Shown here in pieces: positions 21,200 through 33,621 of a stretch of DNA of 64,000 nt. The notes under the pieces are model-generated. The model saw only the letters and a list, made by a program, of their open reading frames with translations, did no database searches and was not told the origin of the DNA. The stretch covers positions 620,001 through 684,000 of the forward strand of contig CM114274.1 of assembly GCA_050084515.1 (NCBI GenBank). The letters are read 5' to 3'. The translations under genes and the position numbers were made by a program. Positions within the stretch are counted from its first letter, which is position 1. The number at the start of each line of letters is the position of its first letter. The DNA comes from Blasia pusilla. Its lineage: Eukaryota > Marchantiophyta > Marchantiopsida > Blasiales.

Positions 21200-24100
21200 A
21201 TGTCAAGGTCTGGCCCAATGAGTAGGAAGGCTCTTAGTGAGCCTACCCTCTCGCTGGACAGGGATAGAGGGCTTACAGGGTTACCAAGACGCTTGGGTTA
21301 TGTCCATGACATCGATTGGAACAGACTTTTGCTCGGAAAGAAAGTTCCAACCGATCAGGACCTGGCTGATGGTAAGTTCGAACTTTTCAGCTCGTTGCGG
21401 CCTAGTTTATTATCGAGTACTTTTCTGTTAGTCAACTGTCGATCGTAACATTAGGCTGTCCCAAGTCTCACAGGAGACGAGGGTGTCTGGCAGATGCTCA
21501 TGTGATGTTTTCATTGATGCTTGTTTGCAGCGGGTTTAGATGCGCCCAGGAACAGCCTCGAGTCATCCCCAGGAAATCGGACCCCGAGATTTAGTGGAGT
21601 CAAGCAGGACGATGTCCCTGTAAGCCGCCGTCTCCTGCACGGGCCTTGCTATTTCCTCGTGTACTTGAGACCTTCCCGAAACTAAAGTTGTAGGTTTGAA
21701 TGGTTGGAAGCGTAGGTCCGTGAGGAAGTGCTCGTGCCGTGACATTGGGAGTGTGGTATTTTGAATGCGCGTGACGGTGTCTAAACTGAACGTGAGTTGG
21801 TTTGTTGTTTGTCTATCTACAGTACGGGTTTGAGATACCGAAGAGTTCAATGTCTACTCAACTCAGCGAGTCTGCAGAGCTCTCGGCTCACTACCACAGG
21901 TCGTCGGGAGAGTCCAGCAGGAGGAGGACCGTGGAGGTGCTCCCCATCAAGACCCTGATAGCTCAAGATTTCAGCGAGGCCGAGCACGAGAGGAAGCGCC
22001 GCTCGGCTCCCAGTGTGGTAGCACGTCTGATGGGGCTTGACACTCTTCCAGGAGGAGGTGACAAATCTTCCAAATCAAGTAGTTCGGCGAAACCTCCCAA
22101 GCTTTCTAAGAAACGATCGCCGAAGCATCATCATCATCCTTCCAAAGGAGAGAGTAGCAGAGGTAGAGTGGACAGCTCGCTGGAAGAGGTCGACACCATC
22201 AGAGATTTTCCCTTGCCCAAAAGCGGACCGCACGCAAGTGACTCGGACATTTTTGAGGATAAGTCGAAGTTTGATATTCTTCCGTTCCGTTCGCACCCTC
22301 AGGAGAAGCAACTGCAGGAGTTCAAGAAGGAATTTATGGCGAAACTGGCAAACCAAAGCCATGAACTGCCTCACGCTGCCTTCGACAGGGAACTTGAGGA
22401 GAGACGCCGGCAGCTGCGAGAGAAGGTGTGCGAGGCGAAGTTGGCCCTGCTGGCCGGCGGAGATGACTCTAGAAGGCTTTCATCGGCCCAAGAGAAGCTT
22501 ATCGAGTCTAAAGAATTTCAGGATGCGATTGAACTCTTGCAAACTAACAGAGAGTTCTTCTTGAAGTTCTTCCAGGAACCGACTTCTGTCCTCAGCAAGG
22601 ATCCTCCTGAGGCAGAGTCTACCAGCCGAAGGTCTTTCCACTTTGAGGACTACTCCAGAGATTTCAGGAGGTCATCTCAATTGGATGAGTCCTCACGAGA
22701 GCCGAGGAAGTCCTTCCACTTGGGTGATCTGTCCAAGGAGTCTAGGAAGTCATTCTTCCTTGATGATGTCTCCAAAGAATCTCCCCGAAAATCATTCCAT
22801 CTCGAGGAACTTTCAAGGGAATCCCGTAGATCGTTGCTCCATGAATTACCTAAGAACTCATCCAGAAGGTCTTTCCACCTCGATGATCTCTCGAGGGAAC
22901 CCCAAAGGTCGCCTAACCACATGGACGATGCCGCTAAGGAAATTCGAGCTCTGGAAGATAACCCAGATTCACAGAGGCTTGGGAAAGATCATCACTATCA
23001 CCCCGAGGCGTGGCAAAGAGAATCGAAGCACAGATCATCTTCACAAGGAGCGAAATCTGTAGCTGAGGATGGTGCACATGATGGGAATAGGAGTTCATCC
23101 GTAGACAAAGGGCTGTCTTCATGGGTTCCACCTCCAGATAGTTGCAGAAATGTGTCACCGAACAACTTCGATGCCAGAAAGGGTTCTCTCTCACCCAGCC
23201 GGATTGTTGTTCTCAAGCCGGGTCCTGGGGACATTTCCCTGTTGAATCCGGGTATGGCTCTAACCTGTTCTCCACGACCGCACAGAGTTCCGAGGGATTC
23301 AAGAGCGGGCGCATCTGAGGCTCAAGAAGTCGCCCGAGAGCCCGAAGACAGGGTAGACAGGATCAGGCAGTCGGAAGACTGGGACACTCACCCCAGAGAG
23401 GAGAAAAGGGATCCCAGAGCCATTGCCAGAAATATAGTAAGGGAGGCCCGGACGGTGATGACCCGAGAAATCTCGAGGGAGAGAGACTGCTCCCGAAGAG
23501 ATCATCTAAGGGTTGGAGATGCTAACCTGAAAGGCAGCAGTGGAAGCGCTGGTGAAAGGATCTTTTTACCCAAAGAGGAGATGGAGAATGACAGCATCGA
23601 AGCGGTGGGTTCGTTCACTTTGGCCGCGCTGTCTCGAAGGTGTACTACAAGGGACGAGCATACGAAATCCTATTCTTCAATAGCTCCAACTGCCAGTCCT
23701 CGCATCCGATTACAGGAAACAGCAACTACCTCCAGCAGTTCTCACAAAGAAGGGAGGCACTCGCGGCGGTCGTCAGAGAAATATGCTCTGAAATCAGTAC
23801 ACCATGTAGAGCCGATTGAGGAGTACGATCAAGAGTCCACCTCCACAGTCAGGAAGACCACGACTGAGGTAGACACAAGTAGAGTGGGTATTTCTCGTCC
23901 CCGAACGTTCTCACCGAGCTTAAAAACTCGCGCCGATCCTTTCCTACAGAGCCAGCTGCTTCCAGATGACTGGAAAGGCGTCGATGTGAACTTGTATAGC
24001 AGGTTGCCAAGTACCGAGAAGATCTTGACGGTGGAATCTTTCTACCATAGGAACCACAACCTCTGGGATAACAGCAGTGAAATTTCTCGAACCTTCTCAA

Positions 24101-26180
24101 GATGCAGGTCCATCTCAAATGCTGCCATGGTGGGGACCAAGTTTGTCGGTGCCGGAAGCAGTGCTAACCGAGTCCCCGAAGTGTTACCAGACAGAAATTT
24201 GGAGCGCTTTTACCTCAAGGAGAAAAGAATCGAGGCAAGACTGTCAAGCAAGACAGAGTCTTCTTGCGTTGACGCAAGTGCTTCTGCCAGAGGATGCAAT
24301 CAGATCTGGTCTCGAAACTCCTTACCCACTGAAGAATGCACTGTAGTTCAGGACGTTCACACTGTCAGTTGCAAGAACATAGAGATAAAGGGGCCTGTAG
24401 AACCAGTTCCGGTCGCGCAGCAGCAGCATGTGTCTCTTGGGACCAGACCTTCCTTCGAGAATGCTGTTCCCATCCAAGCCACCCCTAGACATGCGCCGGT
24501 GGTGGTGAGGGCGTGCGAACAAGAACCTCTGGAGGCGCTGTCTCAACTCAAATCGCAAATTAAAGATAGTTCGGACAAGGACCACCAATTCAGGAAACCT
24601 TCAAGCCACAAAATGGAGGTGAGTTTACTTTCAGAGTCAGGCTACAGGATGGGGCTGATTAATGTGATGCTGAACTGTTTGTTTTTTACCCGAATTGGGT
24701 GACTCAAACGATAATTTGTTGCCACTTCTATCCAATGGTGTGTTGACTCCAGTTTTTTAACTTGAATTCTCAATTCTTTCCTCCCCTGTACAGGTTCCGA
24801 ATATTAAACAGGCGACGAAACCTTCCAAAGCATGGACTATCGCTACTGAAAGTATGGAGAATGCTGATGGGGATGGGGCTTCTGAAACGAGCGTGGAAAA
24901 ATGCGGCCAGCCGAGCCCCGTGTCTGTGTTGGACTCGCCTTTCGAGGCAGAGATCTCAAGTCCAGTGGAGTTCCAAGAGCTGACTTCAGATCTTCAAGGT
25001 ACGAGAATATAGGGGCTGTCACATTGATATGAACTTCTGCTGTTGGTTTTGTGGGATTGAAGTTTAGGATACCAAGTAGTCCTGCACATTAGTATAGTCC
25101 TGGTATCCTGGAGATTCGGGAGTAAATTGTCTTACCTTTGAAGTTCTTTGTACAGCTAGTCTCGTATAACATCTCTAGGATATGATAAGTTTTCGGGTCA
25201 TGAAAATTAGTCTCTTGTCTCATACCCACTCTGATTCGTGGATACATATAGGCTGGTAATGATAATGTCTCCAATGTTTCCGCCCGTGTCTTCTCGCAGA
25301 TTTGCGATTGAAACTTCGCATCCTGAAGTTGGATGGAAGCGACAGATCAAGGGCTCTTTTGGAAAGCTTACAATCCAGCGAGGAGATAATCTCTCAACAA
25401 CACCACAGGGTTGTGCGCTATACTGACAATTCCTTGGAGTCCACAGGAGGCAGCAGCACCAGCGCTTCGGTGCTGCGAGAGCTCAGAACTGCACCCAGAT
25501 CACAAGCGCTGCAATTTCGACTGGAGAGTGTTAGCGTTGAGGGGATTCCGTGTCCGGAGGACAGGAGAGCCGACCTCCTGTATGTAAGAAACTTGTTGGC
25601 GGCTTCCGGATTCACTGAGAGCAGCACGATGATCATTGCAAGATGGCACTCTCCAAGCTATCCTCTGGATCCTGCCTTATTTGAGAGGCTCGAAGATTAT
25701 TACGATGATGTTTACCATGAATTGGCCGCAGATAATGAGAACGCAAAGGCCAACAAACGAGGAGCTAGCCCCCAAGCAGAGTCCTGGAACAGACGACTGC
25801 TATTTGATGTCGTCAATGAAGTGCTCCAGAAATTGCTGGGCCCGTACTTGAGTTACCGACCGTGGGTCCAGCCTGGGACTTCCCTACTGCGCCCAATACC
25901 CACAAATCGCCACCTTGTGAGCGACATATGGCGGGAGATCTGCACCTTTTTTGCTCCCGAAGGTATCGAGGAATTTGAAGCCTTGGACGCTCTTATGTCA
26001 AGGGATTACTCTAAAGGCGGGCCTAGAGTAGACTCTAGAGAGACAGTAGAACAAATTGGATTAGAGCTAGAGAGAACTATCTTCGACGCCTTGCTCGATG
26101 AAGCTGTCCAATCCTTCATGCCCCTGCGTCCCAATAACCTGAAACTGAATCGTGCCACAGAATCATGGCAACTGTACTAG
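21200..26180 (+). CDS. TRM/LONGIFOLIA-type protein (VARLMGL motif + DUF4378), five exons
   Basis: Predicted exons are 21200-21371, 21531-21619, 21823-24618, 24794-24998 and 25300-26180. All junctions follow GT-AG and the phases agree, giving 1380 residues. The ATG at 21200 has an in-frame TGA 21 bases upstream (21176). SVVARLMGLD at about residues 151-160 is the VARLMGL motif, and a DUF4378 domain (from YVRNLL, about residue 1182) ends the protein. Both occur in plant TRM (TON1-recruiting motif) and LONGIFOLIA proteins, which act with the TTP complex and cortical microtubules to set division plane and cell shape. The region between is Ser/Arg/Glu-rich and probably disordered. Residues about 354-451 hold an unusual R-K/R-S-F-H-L-x-D-L-S repeat. 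It is the only convincing host gene here; family assignment is firm, subfamily is not. Confidence 0.93.
22621..22914 (+). repeat. Intragenic 12-14-residue repeat in the TRM-like protein
   Basis: About eight degenerate units of the form R-(R/K)-S-(F/L)-H-L-(D/E)-D-L-S-(R/K)-E follow one another, for example RKSFHLGDLSKES, RKSFFLDDVSKES and RRSFHLDDLSREP. DNA copies are diverged (about 36-42 bp each), so this is an old protein repeat and not a fresh microsatellite. Each unit carries an R-x-S basophilic kinase consensus. Confidence 0.85.
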
Positions 26181-26560
26181 ATGAAAAAGCGAGGCCCAGC
26201 GTCTTATTAGATGGGAGATTGTGTCATTGTGAACGCCACCAGTAGAATAGGAAATGCCTTGCCCACCTTTGTTATGGGATAGCGGGCTCTGGTTTCGATG
26301 TGACACCTTTTATCTTTCGGAAACACTTTCGTAGTTTGTTATCTGTACATCAATTTTCTTAGGTCGTAGACGCGTAGCAAAGAAGCAATATTTCAACATC
26401 TGATGAGGAAAAATACGCTGTAGAAAGGTAATCGTAGGAGTGTATTCATCTAGTTCTAAAAAAAATTGGTGATTGTAATTAGATTGCTAACTGCTTCAAG
26501 GGAAAAATAAATCTTCCCTCGCTGCGGCCATGTAAGTTACTATTGTAATCCTGTAGGACA
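26181..26560 (+). promoter_or_regulatory. Probable 3' untranslated region with poly(A) signal
   Basis: AT-rich sequence follows the TAG stop, and an AATAAA hexamer lies at 26506-26511, about 325 bp downstream. This is a reasonable 3' end, but cleavage sites in plants vary and no transcript evidence is available. Confidence 0.5.
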
Positions 26561-29500
26561 GCTGTGCTTCTGTACGAATGCTCCACGAAGCAGATCAATC
26601 AAGGGTTTCGAAGCAACTGAAACCGGTTGCCAGAAATAGAGACGGCTGGATGGTAGGTTGTGGCCGCTGAACCCCCATTACTTGCACTTTCCCTCTCCAC
26701 CTACCATCGCAATATGCGGAGGCGTCCACGGGGCGTCGCAACAACGCAGAATTCTAGAGTCGGCCAGGTTTGAGAGCTGAGTGTCAGCCACATACCACAT
26801 CCATGCGAGTTCCAAGAAAGGTCAGCTGTATTGGAATCTCTCGTATTCGTTATCCTATCAATAATTACGCCCTCGAATTTATTACTGTAGTTCTGGAGGT
26901 CCGATTGCTGTGGGAACAATCGTTACTTCAAAGCATGGCTCGGGGAGTATTTTACATCCGGTACAATCCCGGGAATTTCCAATCAGAAATCGGTTTTCAG
27001 ATACGATATACATACAACCCATTTGTATGCAACCCGTTTTTGGTTTTTGGCATTTTCAAAATCAACTGGAATTTCTCAATTTTAACCGGCAGGCTTTGCT
27101 ACTAACCCCGGTCATTGCTTCAAGAAGCCCTACAGCAGTTTGTCAGCCGGACCCAAACGAATCTCGAAGCACCCGTACGGTGGTTTTCTACGATCTGGTT
27201 TGCTTGATACAATTTTCACCACTATTATCTACGGCCTCTACAAAATACATCCATGGAGCATTTCCATCGAAGTGTCGTTGGCATTCCACGGACTAAAGGC
27301 GGATTATCGGTAGGTGAAATTACAGCGCTGAAACATTAGGAACTATTGATGATGGAATGAGTTAGATTGTCAGGATTTCAAGTCATTTATGTGCCCAAAG
27401 TTGTGGGTGCTGAAATGGCCTTCATGGGATCATGCTCTGCAAGCCTAAGAGCAAGTCCCCATGGAGCAATTCCATGGTCGCGGGATCCTTCAGATGTTAA
27501 ATTCAACATTCTTATTTCACAGACCAGAGGTAGTTTGCTGGTCTTCTGCGCAGTGAAATTTACGTCGTAGAAATATTAGGGCCAATCCTTGAAACTGAAA
27601 GGCTTGCAACCGGTTATTAAGAAATAACCGGTTGCAATTCCTTCGTAATCGAGAGGCGGAAACCGTTTTTGACCTACCTCGAAACAGGTAGGACCGTAGG
27701 ACCCAAGCCCGGAGGACCTTCCACCGCGACTCCATGGGGACGGGCTCTAAGGTTCGGATTGTAGTCGTCAAAACATTTCTGCATCCATTGTGGGAAAAAA
27801 TTAGCGACCTGGTCTATATGGGATGTGGCCCTTGGAGACGAATTTTGGTTCACGACGACACCCAGATACTGTAGATTGCTTCGTTCACTGCCACGTACCT
27901 GATAGCATATGACGTAGGACTGTAGGTTAGAGACCGTGGTTGGCAATCGTTTTGAATACGTGGCTCAAGTTTTCACTCCTCGCAGAACCAGTATGCTCTG
28001 AGAAGAGGGCTCCGAGAAGTTATTACTACTCAGAATATTAACATGGCGGAAAGAACACGAAAAAGAATACAACACGGTGAAAGAAAAATAGCAAAAATAA
28101 TTAAGATTCACAAGGGGAGGTAATTAGTTCGGAAAGGACAAAAATTATTGGATGTCCAAAAATTCACATTGGATCTCATCGAATGGGCGAGGAAGCTGGA
28201 GAATAACTTGTACTCTGTAGCCTCTGCACTCGGGGCTTGATTATAGTAGGGGCCGCAACCTGGTGGATCTTCACCCGAGTGATTTTGCATGCTTCCACCT
28301 TGCCAAGGTCGTGTTTGGTTCGTCAATTTCAGATCTGGTCTTCACATCAACCACATCAACGAGTTCCTTGTCAGGTATGTCACCAGCTAGACAAATGCAA
28401 GATGGAGTTCTTACCTTCAAAGTCAAGCTAGAGGGCACCTTTCACATTCAACTGCACAACTCGAACCTGGACAACGAGGGCATAGAACCGGCATTCTTTG
28501 TAATTCCACCCGGTAAAATTTAAGAATTTCCGATCTTACTAACAAAGTTCCCGAAAAATCTGACCCGAAAAATTCAGTTTCTTTGAATTTTCTGGTTTTT
28601 TCATTTCTTACAAAAACCGGAAAATATTTGGAAATTTCCAATACAACCGACGAGCTTTGAAAAGCCATGGTCATGAGTTGGTCGCCTCTTGCAGTGTACT
28701 TCATGCAAGAATTCAGTATTGCTCGTGAGAGTGGCTTCCACGTGCATAGAGAGAGGCACTACTCCATGCGAGATTCCATAATCCATGCTGATCTTTATAT
28801 GACACGAGAGGCTGAGGTGGTGGTGGTAGAAATTGTAGTGACAGATCTAAGCGGGAGGCTGTGCAAGCCCAAGTGGTTGCACAAGGGAGATTGCTACAAG
28901 GAACACCCGCGATGGCAGTGAAGAAGGCCCATCTCTATAGTCGACTTCACGATGGACATTGATTCGTCCCCCTAGCCATAGAGATGTATGGGGCTATATC
29001 ACAAAACTTGGAGCTACGTCATTTTGATATCAATTACAATATGATATATGTTTGATGTATTTATGATGTTATTTTTGTATTGAAAATTTTTCTATAGAAA
29101 ATTGTGTGCATATAATTGGCATGGAAAGTTTAATGATATAAAAAATGAATATCCACAAAATATTTAATTGATATGAAATCAATATGAAAGTTAGCGCTAT
29201 CAGAATTCATGTTCAAAATATATCAAAGTTAGCACCCTCTAACTTTCATGATGTATGGGGGAGAGGTTTGACTCGTTCCTTATACATTGCGCTAACTCAT
29301 CTCCAATTCAGAAATGTGTTGACATTAGCTATTGCAATTCTTTATTGTAGGCAACGGGTCTCCATAGCTTTGCAGCGTGCCTAAGCCAATGGGGTTGTGC
29401 GGCGGGCTCAGGCTGTGGGAGATGCCAGTGCTAGAGGCCCATTTAGTGGTAGTCATGTCTCTCTAAGTGTTTTTGATATTGTCTCTGCTGTTGGTGAGTT

Positions 29501-30470
29501 AGGGAGGGTATCCCCTTTTCTATTTCCGAGCCGGTTGTTGCCTTTTGAGGAACTTTCCTATTTGAGTTCCCCCTTTTTTTTGTATGATGGATGAATTTTC
29601 CGTCACCCACTTTTTATTGAAAACTCTCCGATCCTTCCTTCCTGCAACATTGAAGGAAAAATTGCGGACGGTAGGCGTGGGTTCATTATGGTTAGGGATT
29701 GTTAGACAAGGTATCCTTGTCGACGAGAAAACTTTGAGCAAAATTTCTCGCCGTACCTTTGGCACTGGTCTTCGCAGCGAGTGATTCTTCCATCTCCCAA
29801 TCATACGATTATTTTCCCGCTCTTTCCGGTAGCAAACTTACGCTCCTCTCTTGTGACCTCGGAGGATATATCCTTTGTCTAGGACTTACGCTCTGGCCTA
29901 GGGATAGGAAACACAACATCAAGATTTAATGTTCAACACGTACTACTATTACCATTTGGGCCCTATGCTAATGCGGAAGAAACCCGCGATCTCGAAAGTG
30001 GCAATCAAAATATCTACAAACATTTTTTACCGGTAGCGAGATTATGTTAGAATCGGCGGTAGCGGCATCACGACATCATGGTGTAGCATAGTCCATGAGG
30101 TTCATCCATGCCCAAGGGCATGATAATACATGACCATAGATATGCATAATCAATATGCTCATGGGCATGCCCATGAGGATGGATGGTCATGCAAGCATCA
30201 CTCATGGTATGGCCTCGAGGCGAGTCGCCCTTCCCCTTTCGCAAGGCACACAATCATGTTGGCAGGCTTGCATTTTGCTAGCGCTACGTCTTGCGTTTGT
30301 GCTTTGCGGTTTTCATCCTTTCTTTCCTTGCGCATTCAAGTGTGGCGAGGTCGATTCGACGCCAATTTAGGAGTTGAAACAGATCACGCCCAAGGGAAAC
30401 ACTCTTTGGGTGGTATTGGGTTTTAGGAGTCGATTTATGGAGGTCTTTGAAGCAGCTTACGGATTCATCG
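26561..30470. other. Intergenic region without recognisable genes
   Basis: Mixed sequence with several short open frames, none with a recognisable domain. Two perfect short palindromes are present: 27606-27635 (arms GCAACCGGTTATT) and 30158-30177 (CTCATGGGCATGCCCATGAG). A very AT-rich stretch lies at 29020-29200. Similar phrases GTGAAATT(T)AC…AAA(C/T)ATTAGG near 27312 and 27553 hint at old diverged repeats. Confidence 0.4.
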
Positions 30471-31850
30471 AACAAGGATGTATCTAATTTGGTTGCGCAC
30501 GAACTTCATCAAGAATTTTTGTGAGTGAATTTAGGGCGTGTCATGGTAAATGAGATGTAGGGCGAGATAGTATCGAGGCCTTAGAGGGGTCTTGTACTTC
30601 CCTATTTTGAGAGCTCATATGTGGCCTGCTCTTAGGAGGTGACCTACGAGTGTAGGTCACCCTTCCCTTTATGAGGAGTGGCAAACTTGGAGAGGTTGAC
30701 CTTCCCAACCATGTATGGCTCCACTTGGACCTATAGGGTCGTGGGTTAGTTGGTAGTTGGTCTCATGAGGGGACCACATGTGTAGTTGTTAGGGAGCTAG
30801 TATGTGTGTACTACAGGTTGGTAGTGACCTGCTAGGAGGGAAGTGACATGTGTGTAGAGGTCACCCATGGAGGTACCCAGGGGGGTATACCTTAGATGAA
30901 GCTCATTTGGAGCTCATCTTCCTTAGGAATGCAGACCCGTGTTGGGATCCGTGATACAATGCAGCTTGCATGTATTGAGCCTACATTCTCTCTTGAAGAG
31001 TGGGCTAGGAGTGATTAGTAAGGGAGATCACACACATTTTGGGAATCCTTATGTAGACTTTCTCCTGATGTTACAAGAGTGTGTATTTTGATTTATGAAT
31101 AGGGTTGTTTGGATGAAGCACACTTGATTGCAGATTTCATCAGAGTTTACAGTTCGTATTCAACTTTATATCCTAAGGAAGATGCACACTGATTCTCAAT
31201 AGAAGAGAACGTGGGACTCAATTTGTGGTATAGAGCACAAGTGAAGTGCCGTGGGGTTTGCAGGAATTGCAAGCTAGTGTATCCTGACCATGTGGGAGTA
31301 CATGAGGCAGAAGAATTGTTGAAATCAAAGTCAAATGTTCAAAATTGAGAAATGTGTGCAATGCAACAAATTTGACAAGATTTGAAGAGGGGGAGGACCC
31401 TCAATCCTGGTGGAGTTACTCAAGAGTGGAGCAATTAAGGATCAGATTGTAGGGACAGAGTTCCTAAGACAATTTTGGTGAGGAATTCAGTGTCAATCGT
31501 GACATGATTGAATGGGCAAGTCAACAAGTGCGTGGGCACTTCGTTGTTGAATTTGAGTGAGGTGTGCTTGATTCTCGACCAAATCGCATGACTGTTGGAT
31601 ATGAGGAAAATCAAGCAAGAAGAAAAAGTAAGAAGGGCACAATGGTGTTTGATTGTGCATGATTTTATGAGATTTGAATTTGCCATTGGAACGATCGCAA
31701 AAATCTTAGTTTGACAGTGAAAACGGGACCATAAACGGAGCTCATTTTAGGAAGATTCCAAAAAGATTCCTCATAAAAGTATAGATTCCCTATGATGACC
31801 GGATCACCGGTGTGGAAAGGGCGGGAGAGTAGTGTTGGAGCTGATGTGCA
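30471..31850. other. Unassigned region upstream of element D
   Basis: No domain and no repeat shared with the rest of the window was found. By position it may be part of the LTR or leader of element D, but I could not identify a TG…CA boundary or primer binding site. Confidence 0.35.
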
Positions 31851-31857
31851 AGGCGTC

Positions 31858-32949
31858 ATAACTTAAGTTCTGATAGCCCTTCTGTGGAAATGTGAGAAAG
31901 GTGAGAAGAGGAGCTTCTCATTCTATCTGAACTCAAGTTTTGATACTTCTTGTTGGTGAATGTGGTTCAAGCAAGGAAGAGGTTACGTGGTACAACTTTC
32001 CCTCAGTTAAAGGTTGGAAAGGTTTAGGGTGCTGCTAGTGTGGAGGAGCTAGTGCCACTAGTTTGGAGCCGTTACTGGAGTGTAGCTAGGCCTGCTATCC
32101 ACGGAGTTAGTGGAGTTGAGGGAGGCATGAAAACTTAAGTTCCAATTCAGGAGAGCCCTCCCAAGAGGCAGTTTGGAGCAGAGCGGCAAGGTGGGAATCA
32201 GAACTGAAGTTTTGATTTAGCAGCAAGGGCCGAGTTATATGAAGGGCATGGCACAGTGCGGCAAAGGTGACAAGGAGTTGCAAAAGTTCAAGAAAAGTTG
32301 AGACAAGGCATGGTTTAATTGCGTGGTGGTCATCTTGAGGGCGTAGTAGAGATTGGCATGGCAGGAGTGACAAGGAAGCAAGGAGGATTTGGAACTCAAG
32401 TTCCAATTCTATCTTAGTTGGAGAAGAATGGAGCGTCTCAACTACACTTGACTACTACGGCGTGGCACAATGCAGCACTCTAGGGAAGTGAAGTGAAGTG
32501 AAGTGAGGAGGTAATTGGAACTTCAGTTCCAATTTTGCTCTTCAGTTGTGGGTCTTCTCTACAGAGAGGTTGAGAGGATAGGAGGGAGCCAATTGGAACT
32601 CTATTTCCTATTCTTCTCCTTAGTTGTGTTGGGTTCTCTCTACATGGAGGTGGAGAGGATAGCGAGGGCAATCGGAACTCAAGTTCTGATCCCCTTTGGC
32701 GCAGCCCAAGAAGTGAGGTTGGCAAGGTATTCTATAACATGGCGTTCAGAGGAAGGAGATAAGAATCAGAAGTTCCCATTCCACGGATTCTCAAGTGGGG
32801 CGCGGTGAGAGGAAGGAGGAAGAATCGGAAGTGTAGTTCCTATTCTGCACCTTGTTCAAGTGGGTGTGGCTCTTTCTATCAGTGCGGCACGGCGCGGTGT
32901 GTGAACCAGAGAGGGAGGAGTGAGCACTTGGAACTCTAGTTCCAATTCC
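31858..32949. repeat. Array of 11 short palindromes, GGAACTcAAGTTCC type
   Basis: Copies of a motif close to TTGGAACTCAAGTTCCAATTC occur at about 31858, 31927, 32129, 32199, 32388, 32514, 32591, 32671, 32763, 32822 and 32928. The best copies (32388 and 32928) are near-perfect palindromes TTGGAACT-nn-AGTTCCAA. Spacing is irregular (about 60-200 bp) and spacers are unrelated, so it is not a simple tandem repeat. A (GAAGT)n microsatellite sits at 32484-32508 between copies. The array lies upstream of element D gag. Confidence 0.8.
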
Positions 32950-33621
32950 ATCATTCTTCCAAGGCTTCGAGGCGGGAGAGATGTTGAAGGAGCAAGTGGG
33001 CGTGAGAGGCGTCGGAGGCGCAAGGCGCCACCAAGCCAGCTTGTTGGCGGGCGTGAGGACTTGGCAAGCTGGTGCTGATCCACTTTAGCATAACTTCCAG
33101 GTCACCCATCCCAATTCTATTCCTCCAGAGTGTACTTAATTGGAGATTTCTTTTGCATGTTGTGTTACCAACACAGCCACAAGGAAGTGATGCCTAGCAC
33201 AGAGAGGAATTTACTCACTTACCTTGATGTTTACGAAGATGTTTAAGGGTAATTTTTGGGTGACACACATATTGTTAGTGCATTGGTGAGTGCACAGAAC
33301 TACCGCAACTACTGTAGAGAACTTGGAGGGATGGATGTATACCACACTAGTCGGGAGTGACTGAGTATGCGAGCTATTTTCCGAGTGTAGATCTCAAGTG
33401 AGATAAGTGGGGGCCTGTCCATAGTTTGGGCATTGTCTAGTATAGAGCTAGTGGCTCAAGAGTGAGTCATATTAGTTTGCAGGTTTCACCACGGCGCATC
33501 CACAGAGTATTGGGGAGTGTGGTAGTGGTAGAAGTGGCGGAGGATTTACACGGAGTGGGGCTAGGTATCGAGGGTTTCCACACAAGTAACCACCTCAACT
33601 TCCAGTTGAAGTTTCTCCAAA

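Noticed and set aside
28263-28704. ORFs with VKLEGTFHIQLHNSNLDNEG on the plus strand
   Set aside because: Looks protein-like for a short stretch but has no recognised family and no exon structure. Recorded as unassigned.
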